Shown: piece by piece, positions 45,048 through 53,213 of the stretch | Position numbering within the stretch: position 1 is the stretch's first letter | How the letters are laid out: the number at the start of each line of letters is the position of its first letter | Assembly: GCF_014305095.1 (NCBI RefSeq) | Contig: NZ_JACRUI010000001.1 | Span: 605,695-669,694, forward strand | DNA from: Flavobacterium kayseriense | Lineage (GTDB): Bacteria; Bacteroidota; Bacteroidia; Flavobacteriales; Flavobacteriaceae | Direction: 5' to 3' | DNA length: 64,000 nucleotides | Made by a program: the position numbers and the translations under genes | The notes under the pieces: generated by a model | Databases searched by the model: none | What the model was told of the DNA's origin: nothing | Seen by the model: the letters and a program-made list of their open reading frames with translations, nothing else

Positions 45048-45278
45048 TTATTTCAAGAATGAATGAGCAGTAGTATCTTGGTTTTCTGTTCCTGCCTCAT
45101 CAAAAATTCTCAGTTGCTTGATCCAATATACCATTGCAGCTGCACAGATAATCATGAAAATCCAGTTAATTGTATTAGCTACAAACCAAGATGAAAGTTC
45201 TAATGAACGTAAAAAATCTAGAGGAGCAAATAAAATGTTTACAAATAGGTATTGAATTCCTTCAAAAAATGCTTTCAT
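45048..45278 (-). CDS. DUF6341 family small membrane protein
   Basis: A 76-residue protein with an N-terminal amphipathic segment (FFEGIQYLFVNILFAPLDFLRSLE), one or two helices (WFVANTINWIFMIICAAAMVYWI) and a short polar tail. It matches the flavobacterial DUF6341 proteins encoded next to DUF6427 genes. Function unknown. It is divergent from the DUF6427 gene. Confidence 0.75.
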   Translation of the reverse strand: MKAFFEGIQYLFVNILFAPLDFLRSLELSSWFVANTINWIFMIICAAAMVYWIKQLRIFDEAGTENQDTTAHSFLK

Positions 45279-45411
45279 ATCGTTAAAAATTAATTTGTTG
45301 TGTTTATTCCTCTAACCGTAAAAAACTCTTTTATTAAGAATCTTTTCAACTTGAGGGTTTACTTTTTAAACAAGTATTATATTTACAGTCACAAAAGTAT
45401 AAAATATCCTT

Positions 45412-46341
45412 ATGATTACAAGTGTTTTTAGAAAATCTACACCGTTAAATTTCTCTTTAGTAGTATTTTTGATACTAGTTTTCTTTTTTGTCTATCAATT
45501 TCACGATTCAAGCGGGGCTACTACACTTTTATTGTTGGCTGAAAAGTTTGGGATACTAGCTGTTTTGTTGGGATCTATTTTTATGACAAACTTTATTTCT
45601 AGAAAAAACGGTCTTAGTAAAGACAGTGCCTACACCGTTTTGTTTTACTTTTTACTTTTATTATTCTTTCCTTCTGTCTTGGATAATGTCAAGCTTGTAC
45701 TCGCTAACTTTTTTATTCTTTTGGCCTTTCGACGTTTAATTTCGCTTCAATCTTTAAAGGCTTCAAAGGAGAAAATTTTTGATGCTTCTTTTTGGATCAT
45801 CGTGGCGTCGCTGTTCCAATTTTGGAGTATTCTTTACTTGGTTTTAGTATTTATCTCTATCATTTTCCACGTTTCAAGAGATTACAGAAACTGGTTTTTA
45901 CCTTTTATAGCATTTTTTGCGGTTGCCACTTTATTTCTACTCACGTCTTTACTATTTCAATTCAGTATACTAGACTATTTAGTTAGGGCAGTACGTGTTA
46001 GTTTTGAAATAAATTACTTTAAGAATAACTATGAAAACGGAGCTTTATCTATTTACGCTACAGCAGCTTTGTTTTTTGTAACCTCTATGCTAATTAGTTT
46101 ATCTAATAGACCACAAGTTTTACATACCTCATTTAAAAAAGTAGTGGCCTCGTTTTTTATTGGTGTGCTAATTTTTATTGTTTCGGATAACAAGAGTAAT
46201 GACTTACTTATTTTTACAGTTGCTCCTTTAGCAATTTTAGCGACTAGTCACATCGAAATTCCACAGCTAAAGTTAAAGCAGGAAATGGTGCTATTTGTGC
46301 TTATCGCCTGCAGTTTATTTGCTTTTTTCTCTCAATTATAA
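45412..46341 (+). CDS. DUF6427 family membrane protein
   Basis: A 309-residue protein with about ten membrane helices (for example FSLVVFLILVFFFVYQF at the N-terminus and KQEMVLFVLIACSLFAFFSQL at the C-terminus). The family name is recalled from this neighbourhood (purD/DUF6341/DUF6427/upp) in Flavobacterium. No transporter signature is visible and the function is unknown. Its stop overlaps the upp stop region by 6 nt (convergent). Confidence 0.72.
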   Translation: MITSVFRKSTPLNFSLVVFLILVFFFVYQFHDSSGATTLLLLAEKFGILAVLLGSIFMTNFISRKNGLSKDSAYTVLFYFLLLLFFPSVLDNVKLVLANFFILLAFRRLISLQSLKASKEKIFDASFWIIVASLFQFWSILYLVLVFISIIFHVSRDYRNWFLPFIAFFAVATLFLLTSLLFQFSILDYLVRAVRVSFEINYFKNNYENGALSIYATAALFFVTSMLISLSNRPQVLHTSFKKVVASFFIGVLIFIVSDNKSNDLLIFTVAPLAILATSHIEIPQLKLKQEMVLFVLIACSLFAFFSQL

Positions 46342-46989
46342 TTTAGTTCCGTACGCTAAATCTCCTGCATCGCCTAGTCCTGGAACAATATAGCTGTGTT
46401 CATTCAGTTTTTCATCAAGATCAGCAACCCATAAGTGGCAATTATCTGGTAAATGTTGCTCGAGGTAAGCAATACCTTCAGGTGCAGCGATTACTACTGC
46501 AATATGAATAGCCTTGGGTGTACCTGTTTCCATCAACTTATTAAAAACGGCTACAATAGACTGGCCTGTGGCAAGCATTGGGTCTACAATTAGTAGGTAT
46601 TTATCATTAAAATCAGCAATGGCTTGGTAGTCCACTTTTATCTCAAAATAATCATCGTTGTTAGGGTGGAATCTGAAAGCCGATACAAAACCATTTTCTG
46701 CTTGATCGAAATAATTTAAGAAACCCATATGTAAAGGTAGTCCGGCACGTAAAATAGAACCTATGACTAACTGATCTGAAATTTCAGTAGTTTTTTTTAC
46801 TCCAAGCGGTGTTTCAATTGTTACCTCTTTATAATGCAATTCTTTACTCATCTCGTACGCCATGATTTCTCCAATGCGCTCAATATTACGTCTAAATCGC
46901 ATACTGTCTTTGTGGACGTTTACGTTTCGAATTTGACCTAAAAAATGATTTAGTACACTGTTGTTTTCAGATAAATGATGAATTTGCAT
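46336..46989 (-). CDS. upp: Uracil phosphoribosyltransferase
   Basis: A 217-residue type I phosphoribosyltransferase. IGSILRAGLPLHMGF and the PRPP-binding loop LLIVDPMLATGQSI, followed by the uracil-binding PDNCHLWVADLDEKLNEHSYIVPGLGDAGDLAYGT near the C-terminus. It salvages uracil to UMP with PRPP in the cytosol. It is divergent from DUF4254 and overlaps DUF6427 by 6 nt at the 3' end. Confidence 0.95.
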   Translation of the reverse strand: MQIHHLSENNSVLNHFLGQIRNVNVHKDSMRFRRNIERIGEIMAYEMSKELHYKEVTIETPLGVKKTTEISDQLVIGSILRAGLPLHMGFLNYFDQAENGFVSAFRFHPNNDDYFEIKVDYQAIADFNDKYLLIVDPMLATGQSIVAVFNKLMETGTPKAIHIAVVIAAPEGIAYLEQHLPDNCHLWVADLDEKLNEHSYIVPGLGDAGDLAYGTKL

Positions 46990-47082
46990 GATGGTATTTG
47001 TTATTATTTTTATTTTAATAATTGATTATCAAGTACTAAAGTAGATTTTGTAGGTGTAATTTTTTTATAAAAGTATAAAAAG

Positions 47083-47090
47083 TATCTTTG
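47083..47090 (+). promoter_or_regulatory. -7 box for the DUF4254-GT9 group
   Basis: TATCTTTG matches TAnnTTTG, 20 nt before the DUF4254 start. Confidence 0.6.
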
Positions 47091-47110
47091 TATCTATAAA
47101 AATATAAAAG

Positions 47111-47716
47111 ATGTTTTCAAAATTAGCCTATTCTGTTTTCGAGCAAAGTATCAAAGATTATCACCAGTTTGATAATGTGGATCAACCGATCAACAATCCC
47201 TTTCCTAAAGATAAATTTGAACACTTACTATATGTTAAGAATTGGATAGATACGGTACAATGGCATTTTGAAGATATTATTCGTGATCCTAATATTGATC
47301 CAGTAGCCGCTTTAACGCTAAAAAGAAGAATTGACGCCTCTAATCAAGAGCGTACCGATATGGTCGAATATATTGATAGTTATTTTTTGCAAAAATTTAG
47401 CGATGTAAAAGTCAGTGCTGATGCAAAGATTAATTCTGAAAGTCCTGCTTGGGCTTTTGATAGACTGTCCATTCTAGCTTTAAAAATTTATCACATGAGT
47501 GAGGAAGCAAATCGTGTAGAAGCTTCAGTAGAACACAGAGATAAATGCCAAGAAAAACTAAACATTTTGTTGGAGCAAAGAACAGATTTGTCTACGGCTA
47601 TAGATGATTTATTATTGGCAATTGAAAATGGGGAAAAATTCATGAAAGTGTACAAACAAATGAAAATGTACAATGATGACGATTTGAACCCTGTATTGTA
47701 CCAAAACAAAAAGTAA
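47111..47716 (+). CDS. DUF4254 family protein
   Basis: A 201-residue, all-helical cytosolic protein. HWxED-like WHFEDIIRDPNI, LKRRIDASNQERTDMVEYID and LSILALKIYHMSEEANR match DUF4254 proteins, which in Bacteroidetes are typically encoded just ahead of an LPS heptosyltransferase-type (GT9) gene, as here. The role is unknown but probably tied to envelope glycan assembly (inference from context). It is followed 1 nt later by a small membrane protein gene. Confidence 0.82.
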   Translation: MFSKLAYSVFEQSIKDYHQFDNVDQPINNPFPKDKFEHLLYVKNWIDTVQWHFEDIIRDPNIDPVAALTLKRRIDASNQERTDMVEYIDSYFLQKFSDVKVSADAKINSESPAWAFDRLSILALKIYHMSEEANRVEASVEHRDKCQEKLNILLEQRTDLSTAIDDLLLAIENGEKFMKVYKQMKMYNDDDLNPVLYQNKK

Positions 47717-47717
47717 T

Positions 47718-47948
47718 ATGGCTAAGCCTTCTTTTTTTTCGAGTGAGCCTTTTTTTTTCAAGCTTATTTACGTCTTTTCCTTCATTGGGGCGTTATATGT
47801 GCTCTATGAAATCTTGTTTGTAAAAGAGGAGCAACATTCTGGGATAGCAATATATCTCGTAGTTCTTTTTGGATTATTTTTTTTGAGAATTACTTTAAAA
47901 AAAAATGCGATTAAAAGAAATTCTGAAAATTCTAATAGTGAAAAATAG
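47718..47948 (+). CDS. Small membrane protein of unknown function
   Basis: A 76-residue protein with two hydrophobic helices (about 12-33 and 42-58) and a basic C-terminus (ITLKKNAIKRNSENSNSEK). I do not recognise a family. It sits between DUF4254 and the GT9 gene, 1 nt after DUF4254 and overlapping the GT9 start by 44 nt, so it is part of that transcript. Confidence 0.65.
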   Translation: MAKPSFFSSEPFFFKLIYVFSFIGALYVLYEILFVKEEQHSGIAIYLVVLFGLFFLRITLKKNAIKRNSENSNSEK

Positions 47949-48996
47949 TAGTTTGGCAACAAAATCTACACACATTGCCGTCATGCGACTGTCTGCCATG
48001 GGCGACGTTGCCATGACGGTTCCTGTTTTACGTGCTCTTGTTCAGCAACATCCTGAGGTACAGCTGACGATTATTTCTCGTCCCTTTTTTAAACCTTTTT
48101 TTGACGGAATTCCTAATCTTACTTTTTTTGCTTTCGACGAAAAAGAAAGACACAATGGTTTTTTAGGCTTAGTCCGATTGTTTAGGGATGTAAAGAAGCT
48201 TGACATTGACCTTTTTGCTGATTTTCATAACGTATTGCGATCTAAGATTGTCAGATCCCTTTTTGCCTTGAGCGGAAAAAAAATCGCATACACAGACAAA
48301 GGAAGATCAGATAAGAAAGCTTTGACAAGACCCGAAAATAAAGTATTTAAACCTTTACCAAGCATGTTCGATCGGCATGTAAAGGTTCTTGAAAAATTAG
48401 GCTTTAGCGTTGATTTATCTAATCCAATATTCCCCGAAAAAGCTGTTTTAAGTAATGAAGTTCGCCATATTATTGGTGGTTCAGAAACTAAATTAATAGG
48501 TATCGCACCTTTTGCGCAATATGATTCTAAGGTGTATCCACTTGATTATATGCAGGAAGTAATCGATCAACTTGCTGAACGTGAGAATTACAAAATCTTG
48601 CTTTTTGGAGGAGGAAAAAAAGAAATTGAAACCTTAGACTCATTAGCACATGGGAAACCAAATGTGGTTAACATGGCTGGAAAAATCAAATTTCAGCAGG
48701 AGCTAGAATTGATTAGTAATCTAGATATTATGCTCTCTATGGATTCGGGCAACGCGCACATTGCGGCTATGCTAGGTATAAATGTCATTACACTTTGGGG
48801 CGCTACGCACCCGTATGCTGGTTTTTTACCATTCAATCAAAGGGAACAAAATGCTTTAGTTTCTGATAGGAATTTGTTTCCTAAACTCCCTACTTCTGTC
48901 TACGGAAATAAAAAGGTGGAAGGCTATGAAGATGCAATGCGAACGATCGTTCCAAAAACAGTAGTTGATGCAATCATAAAAAAAATAAACCATTAA
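47905..48996 (+). CDS. GT9 family glycosyltransferase (heptosyltransferase-like)
   Basis: A 363-residue protein. IAVMRLSAMGDVAMTVPVLRAL is the GT9 N-terminus and LDIMLSMDSGNAHIAAMLG with WGATHPYAGF is the ADP-heptose-type donor site. It adds sugars to the LPS core on the cytosolic face. The homologous region begins only at about residue 25, so the true start may be later (a TTG near 47953) than the ATG at 47905, which lies inside the upstream gene. Confidence in the family is high; the start is uncertain. Confidence 0.88.
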   Translation: MRLKEILKILIVKNSSLATKSTHIAVMRLSAMGDVAMTVPVLRALVQQHPEVQLTIISRPFFKPFFDGIPNLTFFAFDEKERHNGFLGLVRLFRDVKKLDIDLFADFHNVLRSKIVRSLFALSGKKIAYTDKGRSDKKALTRPENKVFKPLPSMFDRHVKVLEKLGFSVDLSNPIFPEKAVLSNEVRHIIGGSETKLIGIAPFAQYDSKVYPLDYMQEVIDQLAERENYKILLFGGGKKEIETLDSLAHGKPNVVNMAGKIKFQQELELISNLDIMLSMDSGNAHIAAMLGINVITLWGATHPYAGFLPFNQREQNALVSDRNLFPKLPTSVYGNKKVEGYEDAMRTIVPKTVVDAIIKKINH

Positions 48997-49046
48997 GAAA
49001 CTAAGATTTAGTAAGGCTTGCCTTGGTCTTCATTTCTTAATGGTTT
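48987..49046. terminator. Stem-loop after the GT9 gene
   Basis: AAACCATTAAGAAA pairs perfectly with TTTCTTAATGGTTT (14 bp) across a 32-nt loop. The stem includes the GT9 stop codon. The T-run afterwards is weak, so termination is less certain than at other sites. Confidence 0.55.
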
Positions 49047-49107
49047 AATCTATTTTTAGCTATAGTATATTGATAAATTACAGCATACGTTTATTTAACT
49101 TATGTTT

Positions 49108-50157
49108 TTAAACATCATCAAAATCGACATAAATCGATTCTGATGTAGGATGTGCTTGACAACTTAGTATTAAACCATCAGCGATTTCCTTATCAGTTAA
49201 AATAGAATTTTTCTTCATCTCGGCAGTTCCGGATGTTACTCTACAAAGGCAACTGCTGCATATTCCGCCTTGGCATGAATAAGGAGCGTCAATTCCTTGC
49301 TTAAGTGCTGCATCTAGAATGGTTTGCTTTTGAGACATTTCAAAAGTAGTTTCCTCATCATCAACCATGATTGTGATTTTAGAATGTCCTCCTAAATCTT
49401 TAATTTCAGTAACTTGAGTTGAACTCGTGAAAAGTTCGAATTTGATAGCAGATTCTTTTACATTTTTTTCTTTCAAAACAGCCGAAACGGTATTGATCAT
49501 ATCCTCAGGTCCGCACAAGTAAAACTTATCAAATTCCAGTTCCTTGTGTTTATTGCTCAATACAAAATTCACCACGGATTTATCGATGCGTCCAAAAAGT
49601 GAGTCATCTACCTTAACTTTACTGTACACATAATGTACAAATAAGCGATTTACATATTGCAGGTGTAAGTCATGTAGTTGTTGATGAAAAATCGTGTCTT
49701 CGGGTGTTTTGTTTCCGTAAACCAAAACAAAAGTACTTTTAGGTTCGCTTTTTAAAACCGACTTTAGGATTGACAAAACAGGAGTGATTCCGCTTCCAGA
49801 TACAAAGGCTGCATAATTTTTTTGACGATCTGCATCGGGAGTGAACGTAAATTTACCTTCAGGTGTTCCCACTTCTAGGACATCACCCGCTTTAAGTTTT
49901 GAATTAGCAAATTGAGAAAAAACACCATTTTGTACTGCTTTTACTGAAATACGCAATTCACCACTTTCAGGCGACGAGCAAATAGAATAAGCACGACGAA
50001 TCTCTTGGCCGTCTAGTGTTAGTTTTATATTTACATATTGTCCAGCAACAAAAGTATAGTTGGGTTTTAGTTCTTCAGGAACATTAAAAAGTATAGAGAT
50101 CGCCGCTGCAGTTTCTCTTTTTACTTCTTTTATAATTAATTTTAAAAATGAAGCCAT
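49108..50157 (-). CDS. PaaE-like ferredoxin/flavin oxidoreductase
   Basis: A 349-residue three-domain protein. FAD-binding barrel with RRAYSICSSPESGELRISVK, NAD(P)-binding domain with SGSGITPVLSILKSVL, and a C-terminal plant-type 2Fe-2S domain with C295, C300, C303 and C333 (CQGGICSSC ... SCQAHP). This is the layout of PaaE and similar reductases that feed electrons to oxygenases. No paa operon is nearby, so the redox partner is unknown. A TAnnTTTG box precedes it; it is divergent from the PadR gene. Confidence 0.9.
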   Translation of the reverse strand: MASFLKLIIKEVKRETAAAISILFNVPEELKPNYTFVAGQYVNIKLTLDGQEIRRAYSICSSPESGELRISVKAVQNGVFSQFANSKLKAGDVLEVGTPEGKFTFTPDADRQKNYAAFVSGSGITPVLSILKSVLKSEPKSTFVLVYGNKTPEDTIFHQQLHDLHLQYVNRLFVHYVYSKVKVDDSLFGRIDKSVVNFVLSNKHKELEFDKFYLCGPEDMINTVSAVLKEKNVKESAIKFELFTSSTQVTEIKDLGGHSKITIMVDDEETTFEMSQKQTILDAALKQGIDAPYSCQGGICSSCLCRVTSGTAEMKKNSILTDKEIADGLILSCQAHPTSESIYVDFDDV

Positions 50158-50172
50158 GTTTTATTTTTTGTA

Positions 50173-50180
50173 CAAATATA
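50173..50180 (-). promoter_or_regulatory. -7 box for the PaaE-like gene
   Basis: The minus strand reads TATATTTG, matching TAnnTTTG, 15 nt upstream of the start. Confidence 0.55.
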
Positions 50181-50244
50181 CTAAACAGAATAGGTTTCTT
50201 AAATCAAAGCGTTTGAAAAATTTACATACCTAAAACTATTATGT

Positions 50245-50257
50245 ATAAGAAACTTAT
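50245..50257. promoter_or_regulatory. Possible PadR operator
   Basis: The inverted repeat ATAAG-AAA-CTTAT ends 1 nt before the padR -7 box, between that box and the upstream promoter region. The position fits autorepression by the PadR protein, but the sequence is AT-rich and no experimental support exists. Confidence 0.35.
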
Positions 50258-50258
50258 G

Positions 50259-50266
50259 TATATTTG
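50259..50266 (+). promoter_or_regulatory. -7 box of the PadR operon
   Basis: TATATTTG matches TAnnTTTG, 20 nt upstream of the PadR start. Confidence 0.6.
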
Positions 50267-50286
50267 TTTTTCAAAATGAAATCGAA

Positions 50287-50628
50287 ATGAAAAATTCACA
50301 ATTATACAAGGGGAGTTTGAACACCATTATCATGAAATTGCTGGAGGAAAACGGCAAGATGTACGGTTATGAAATTACTCAAAAAGTAAAGGCCATTACA
50401 GCGGGTGAACTCAATATTACCGAAGGTGCTTTGTATCCCGCTTTGCATAAACTGGAGGCAGAGGGAATTCTGGATGTCGAAATTGCAAAGGTAGACAATC
50501 GCATGCGCAAGTATTATAAACTAACCGAAGCAGGGGAGAAGGAAACCGTGAATCGCTTATCAGAGCTAGAAGATTTTATTAGAAACATGCAAAGTTTAGT
50601 GAACCCAAAACCGAGTTTAGAATTTTAA
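50287..50628 (+). CDS. PadR family transcriptional regulator
   Basis: A 113-residue winged-helix protein. NTIIMKLLEENGKMYGYEITQKV is helix 1-3, NITEGALYPALHKLEAEGILDVEI the recognition helix and wing start, and RMRKYYKLTEAGEKE the wing. C-terminal helix for dimerisation. PadR proteins often repress the adjacent transporter or membrane-protein operon. Here it heads a run of three paralogous membrane proteins and an ABC exporter (11 nt to the next gene). Confidence 0.92.
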   Translation: MKNSQLYKGSLNTIIMKLLEENGKMYGYEITQKVKAITAGELNITEGALYPALHKLEAEGILDVEIAKVDNRMRKYYKLTEAGEKETVNRLSELEDFIRNMQSLVNPKPSLEF

Positions 50629-50639
50629 TTATTTAGAAC

Positions 50640-51317
50640 ATGCAATTAACAACCGAACAAATCTCTGCAATAAACGAAACCCTAGTTTTAAACGGTTTGG
50701 TCTACGATGATGTTAAAATGGAACTACTAGATCACATCGCTACAGAAATTGAGCAAGTAATGGATGATAAAGAAATACAATTTGAAGAGGCACTAAAAAC
50801 AGCGTTCTCAAATTGGGAAGGGCAGTTACATGCTAGTACCTCTTTTTGGATTAGAGGAGATAAGTCTGTTCCGAAAATTATTATTCAAAAATCTTTACAA
50901 ATGGTAAAGCGTATTTTTTTGATGGCATTCGGTTTTGGAATAGTCAGTGCAGCATTAGCAACTTTACTATTTAAAAGCTACCCTCAGCATGAGGTTGTTT
51001 TGATATTGAACGCCGTACTGCAGGTCGCTGGTGGAATTGGAATTCTATTGTTTATCTACTTTCAATACAGGCTTTGGCAATCCAAACAAAAATCGACTTA
51101 TAGTTTTTTGTTTAATCGCAATGGTATTATTCAAATCATCAATTTAGCTGCAATTGCAACGGGTATATTTGAATTTAAAGGATATACTACTTTTACAGAT
51201 TATCATTTTATGAGTGCTTTATTACCTATCATTTTTTTACTCGTTCCATTCTTCTACTTGAATGTGGCTTTCCAACACCTAAGATTTGAAAAAAAATTGA
51301 AATTATCATGCCGCTAA
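50640..51317 (+). CDS. HAAS-like membrane protein, paralogue 1
   Basis: A 225-residue protein. N-terminal helical domain of about 65 residues (ISAINETLVLNGLVYDDVKMELLDHIATEIEQ) with a conserved D..K.EL.DH core, then four membrane helices. The layout matches proteins with a PadR-linked HAAS/DUF1700-like domain: a cytosolic helical module on a membrane anchor. It is the first of three similar genes and overlaps the second by 10 nt. The domain name is from resemblance, not a search. Confidence 0.65.
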   Translation: MQLTTEQISAINETLVLNGLVYDDVKMELLDHIATEIEQVMDDKEIQFEEALKTAFSNWEGQLHASTSFWIRGDKSVPKIIIQKSLQMVKRIFLMAFGFGIVSAALATLLFKSYPQHEVVLILNAVLQVAGGIGILLFIYFQYRLWQSKQKSTYSFLFNRNGIIQIINLAAIATGIFEFKGYTTFTDYHFMSALLPIIFLLVPFFYLNVAFQHLRFEKKLKLSCR

Positions 51318-51976
51318 CCAACCAACAAATAGAATACATCTCAGACTACATTGAATCGAAAGATATCAAGTGGTACGAATTACAAGTAGAACTCACAGAT
51401 CACATGATCACAAGTATGGAAGAATTTTGGAAACAAAACCCTGAGTTAACTTTTGATCAAGTGAAAGACAATACGTTTGAAAAATTCAGCAAACCAGAAT
51501 TGAAAGCAATTGAAAAAGAACGTACAAAAAATATAAGTAAAGAATTTTTTAAAACACAGCGACAGATGGTTCTGGAGTATTTAAAATTTCCTAAGATTTT
51601 TGCAAGCATCATTTTAACTTTAATTACGTTTAAACTATCTTTTTTATTCGATAATCCTCAAAAATATATTGCGATGTTGCTATCTTCATCAATAGTATTT
51701 TATTTTCCAATAATCTATAATAGTGTAAAAAACCGAAAGATTGATGGTAAGCGTTTTTTAACTGTTGAGCTAGGAACACCTGTTTTATCTATATTGTTTT
51801 TCCCAACAGTAACACTTAATGTTGCAACACAGTTAAAGCATGAAATAATTGCTTATCCCTATTTAGTATTTGTTTTTTGTGTGCTCTGGATGATAGGAAA
51901 TTTATTTCTACTTACCGGACTTCACTTGCAAAAAAAGACATTTCAAAATGTCAAACAAAAATATCAAATGATCTAA
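51308..51976 (+). CDS. HAAS-like membrane protein, paralogue 2
   Basis: A 222-residue protein. YISDYIESKDIKWYELQVELTDHMITSMEEFW shares W(Y/F)(D/E)LQ.EL.DH with paralogue 3, followed by QNPELTFDQV, a linker helix and four membrane helices. It overlaps paralogue 1 by 10 nt, implying translational coupling. The REP-GIY-YIG cassette begins 17 nt after its stop, separating it from paralogue 3. Confidence 0.65.
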   Translation: MPLTNQQIEYISDYIESKDIKWYELQVELTDHMITSMEEFWKQNPELTFDQVKDNTFEKFSKPELKAIEKERTKNISKEFFKTQRQMVLEYLKFPKIFASIILTLITFKLSFLFDNPQKYIAMLLSSSIVFYFPIIYNSVKNRKIDGKRFLTVELGTPVLSILFFPTVTLNVATQLKHEIIAYPYLVFVFCVLWMIGNLFLLTGLHLQKKTFQNVKQKYQMI

Positions 51977-51993
51977 AACTATCACAACACTAA

Positions 51994-52020
51994 TTTGTCA
52001 TGCTGAGGAACGAAGCATCT
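51994..52020 (+). repeat. Left terminal inverted repeat of the GIY-YIG cassette
   Basis: 27 bp starting TTTGTCATGCTGAGG and ending GAAGCATCT, perfectly complementary to 52380-52406. Confidence 0.9.
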
Positions 52021-52055
52021 CAACAAAACAGGCAATTAATAATAAACTTAATAGT

Positions 52056-52367
52056 ATGATAGAATTTCAGGAAGGGCATCATACCTATTATGTTTACATT
52101 CTCACCAACAAAGCAAAAACAGTTTTGTACACGGGTGTAACAAATAATTTAAGAGTAAGGTTAAATCAGCATAAAGAATCCTTGAATCCTGAATCGTTTA
52201 CAGCAAAATATAACGTTCATTTTGTATTGTATTATGAAAAATTCACTTGGATACAGTTAGCAATTGCAAAAGAGAAAGAAATTAAAGGATGGAAAAGAGA
52301 CAAAAAGATAGCATTAATAAAAGCAATAAATCCTGAGTTGCGTTTTCTTAATCATTTGTTTGAGTAA
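52056..52367 (+). CDS. Stand-alone GIY-YIG nuclease (UvrC/YhbQ-like, COG2827 type)
   Basis: A 103-residue single-domain nuclease. The GIY-like strand is YVYIL (12-16), the YIG-like strand YTGV (25-28), the catalytic Arg is in NNLRVRLNQH (R33, H39), the catalytic Glu in AKEKEIKGW (E73), and a final Asn-Pro (92-93) is conserved. It should cut DNA using one metal ion. Start at 52056 is the first ATG after the left repeat. The gene is enclosed by perfect 27-bp inverted repeats, suggesting that it acts on, or moves with, these repeats. Confidence 0.88.
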   Translation: MIEFQEGHHTYYVYILTNKAKTVLYTGVTNNLRVRLNQHKESLNPESFTAKYNVHFVLYYEKFTWIQLAIAKEKEIKGWKRDKKIALIKAINPELRFLNHLFE

Positions 52368-52379
52368 GAGTGAAAGCAT

Positions 52380-52406
52380 AGATGCTTCGTTCCTCAGCAT
52401 GACAAA
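52380..52406 (-). repeat. Right terminal inverted repeat of the GIY-YIG cassette
   Basis: 27 bp, the perfect reverse complement of 51994-52020, starting AGATGCTTCGTTCC and ending GCATGACAAA. Confidence 0.9.
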
Positions 52407-52457
52407 AAATACACGAAGTAAAATAAAAATCAATACCAAATAACCTAACACTTTAGA

Positions 52458-53165
52458 ATGCAACTAACCACTTCACAAATAGACCAGCTATTCATTTTTA
52501 CGCGCCAGCATTATGTCGAATGGTATGACCTGCAATCAGAGCTTGTTGACCATTTAGCGAATGCTATAGAAACTGATTGGCAAGAGAATCCGACACTTTC
52601 CTTTGAGGCTGCTTTGAATAAAGAATTCAAGAAATTTGGTGTATTTGGTTTTATGGACGTTGTTGAAAAACGACAAGCTGCTTTGAGTAAAAAATACAAT
52701 TCAATCGTTTGGCAGCATTTCAAAGATTTTTTTAGTGTTCCGAAAATTATTTTGACAGTAGCGATGACATTGACCTTGTTCACAATTTTGCAATTGAGTG
52801 CCGTTAAGGAATATATATTCTTTGGTTTTTATATCGTATTGATAGTAGGAATGTTTTACGAAATCTACAAAGGCTACCAAACAAGGAAAAATAAAAAACA
52901 AAGCGGAGAAAAACGCTGGCTGTTTGAGGAGATCATAAGTCATTATGGGAATTTTGCTGGAATTATAATACTACCTTTTAATATGATAACACAATTATTT
53001 AATCATTCTGATAGGTTGTTTAGTAATGAATACTGGACTATGGGTTTGAGCTTCTTTTTAGTATCACTTAGTTTATTCTTTTATATCATTTTTAAGATTA
53101 TACCGTCTAAGGCTGAGAGTTATTTGTTAGCCACTTATCCCGAATATAAACTAGAAAAGCTGTAA
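52458..53165 (+). CDS. HAAS-like membrane protein, paralogue 3
   Basis: A 235-residue protein. N-terminal IDQLFIFTRQHYVEWYDLQSELVDHLANAIETDW and QENPTLSFEAALNKEFKKFG, then four membrane helices (first near 90-112, VPKIILTVAMTLTLFTILQL). It is clearly homologous to paralogue 2 across both the helical domain and the start of the membrane part. It precedes the DUF5687 gene by 48 nt. Confidence 0.68.
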   Translation: MQLTTSQIDQLFIFTRQHYVEWYDLQSELVDHLANAIETDWQENPTLSFEAALNKEFKKFGVFGFMDVVEKRQAALSKKYNSIVWQHFKDFFSVPKIILTVAMTLTLFTILQLSAVKEYIFFGFYIVLIVGMFYEIYKGYQTRKNKKQSGEKRWLFEEIISHYGNFAGIIILPFNMITQLFNHSDRLFSNEYWTMGLSFFLVSLSLFFYIIFKIIPSKAESYLLATYPEYKLEKL

Positions 53166-53213
53166 CGTTTTCCTACTTTAGTATACTTACCATACAACCA
53201 AAACAAACAAACC

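Larger units (their letters stand above)
51994..52406. mobile_element. REP-flanked GIY-YIG nuclease cassette
   Basis: A 413-bp unit: a perfect 27-bp inverted repeat at each end and one GIY-YIG gene filling the interior. It lies between two paralogous genes of one operon; without it the intergenic gap would be about 68 bp. No obvious target-site duplication is visible. The mobile-element call is inference from perfect repeats and location. Confidence 0.6.

Noticed and set aside
51900..52460. Insertion sequence with transposase
   Set aside because: No transposase gene or DDE motif; the only gene inside the repeats is a GIY-YIG nuclease, so it is described as a nuclease cassette instead.
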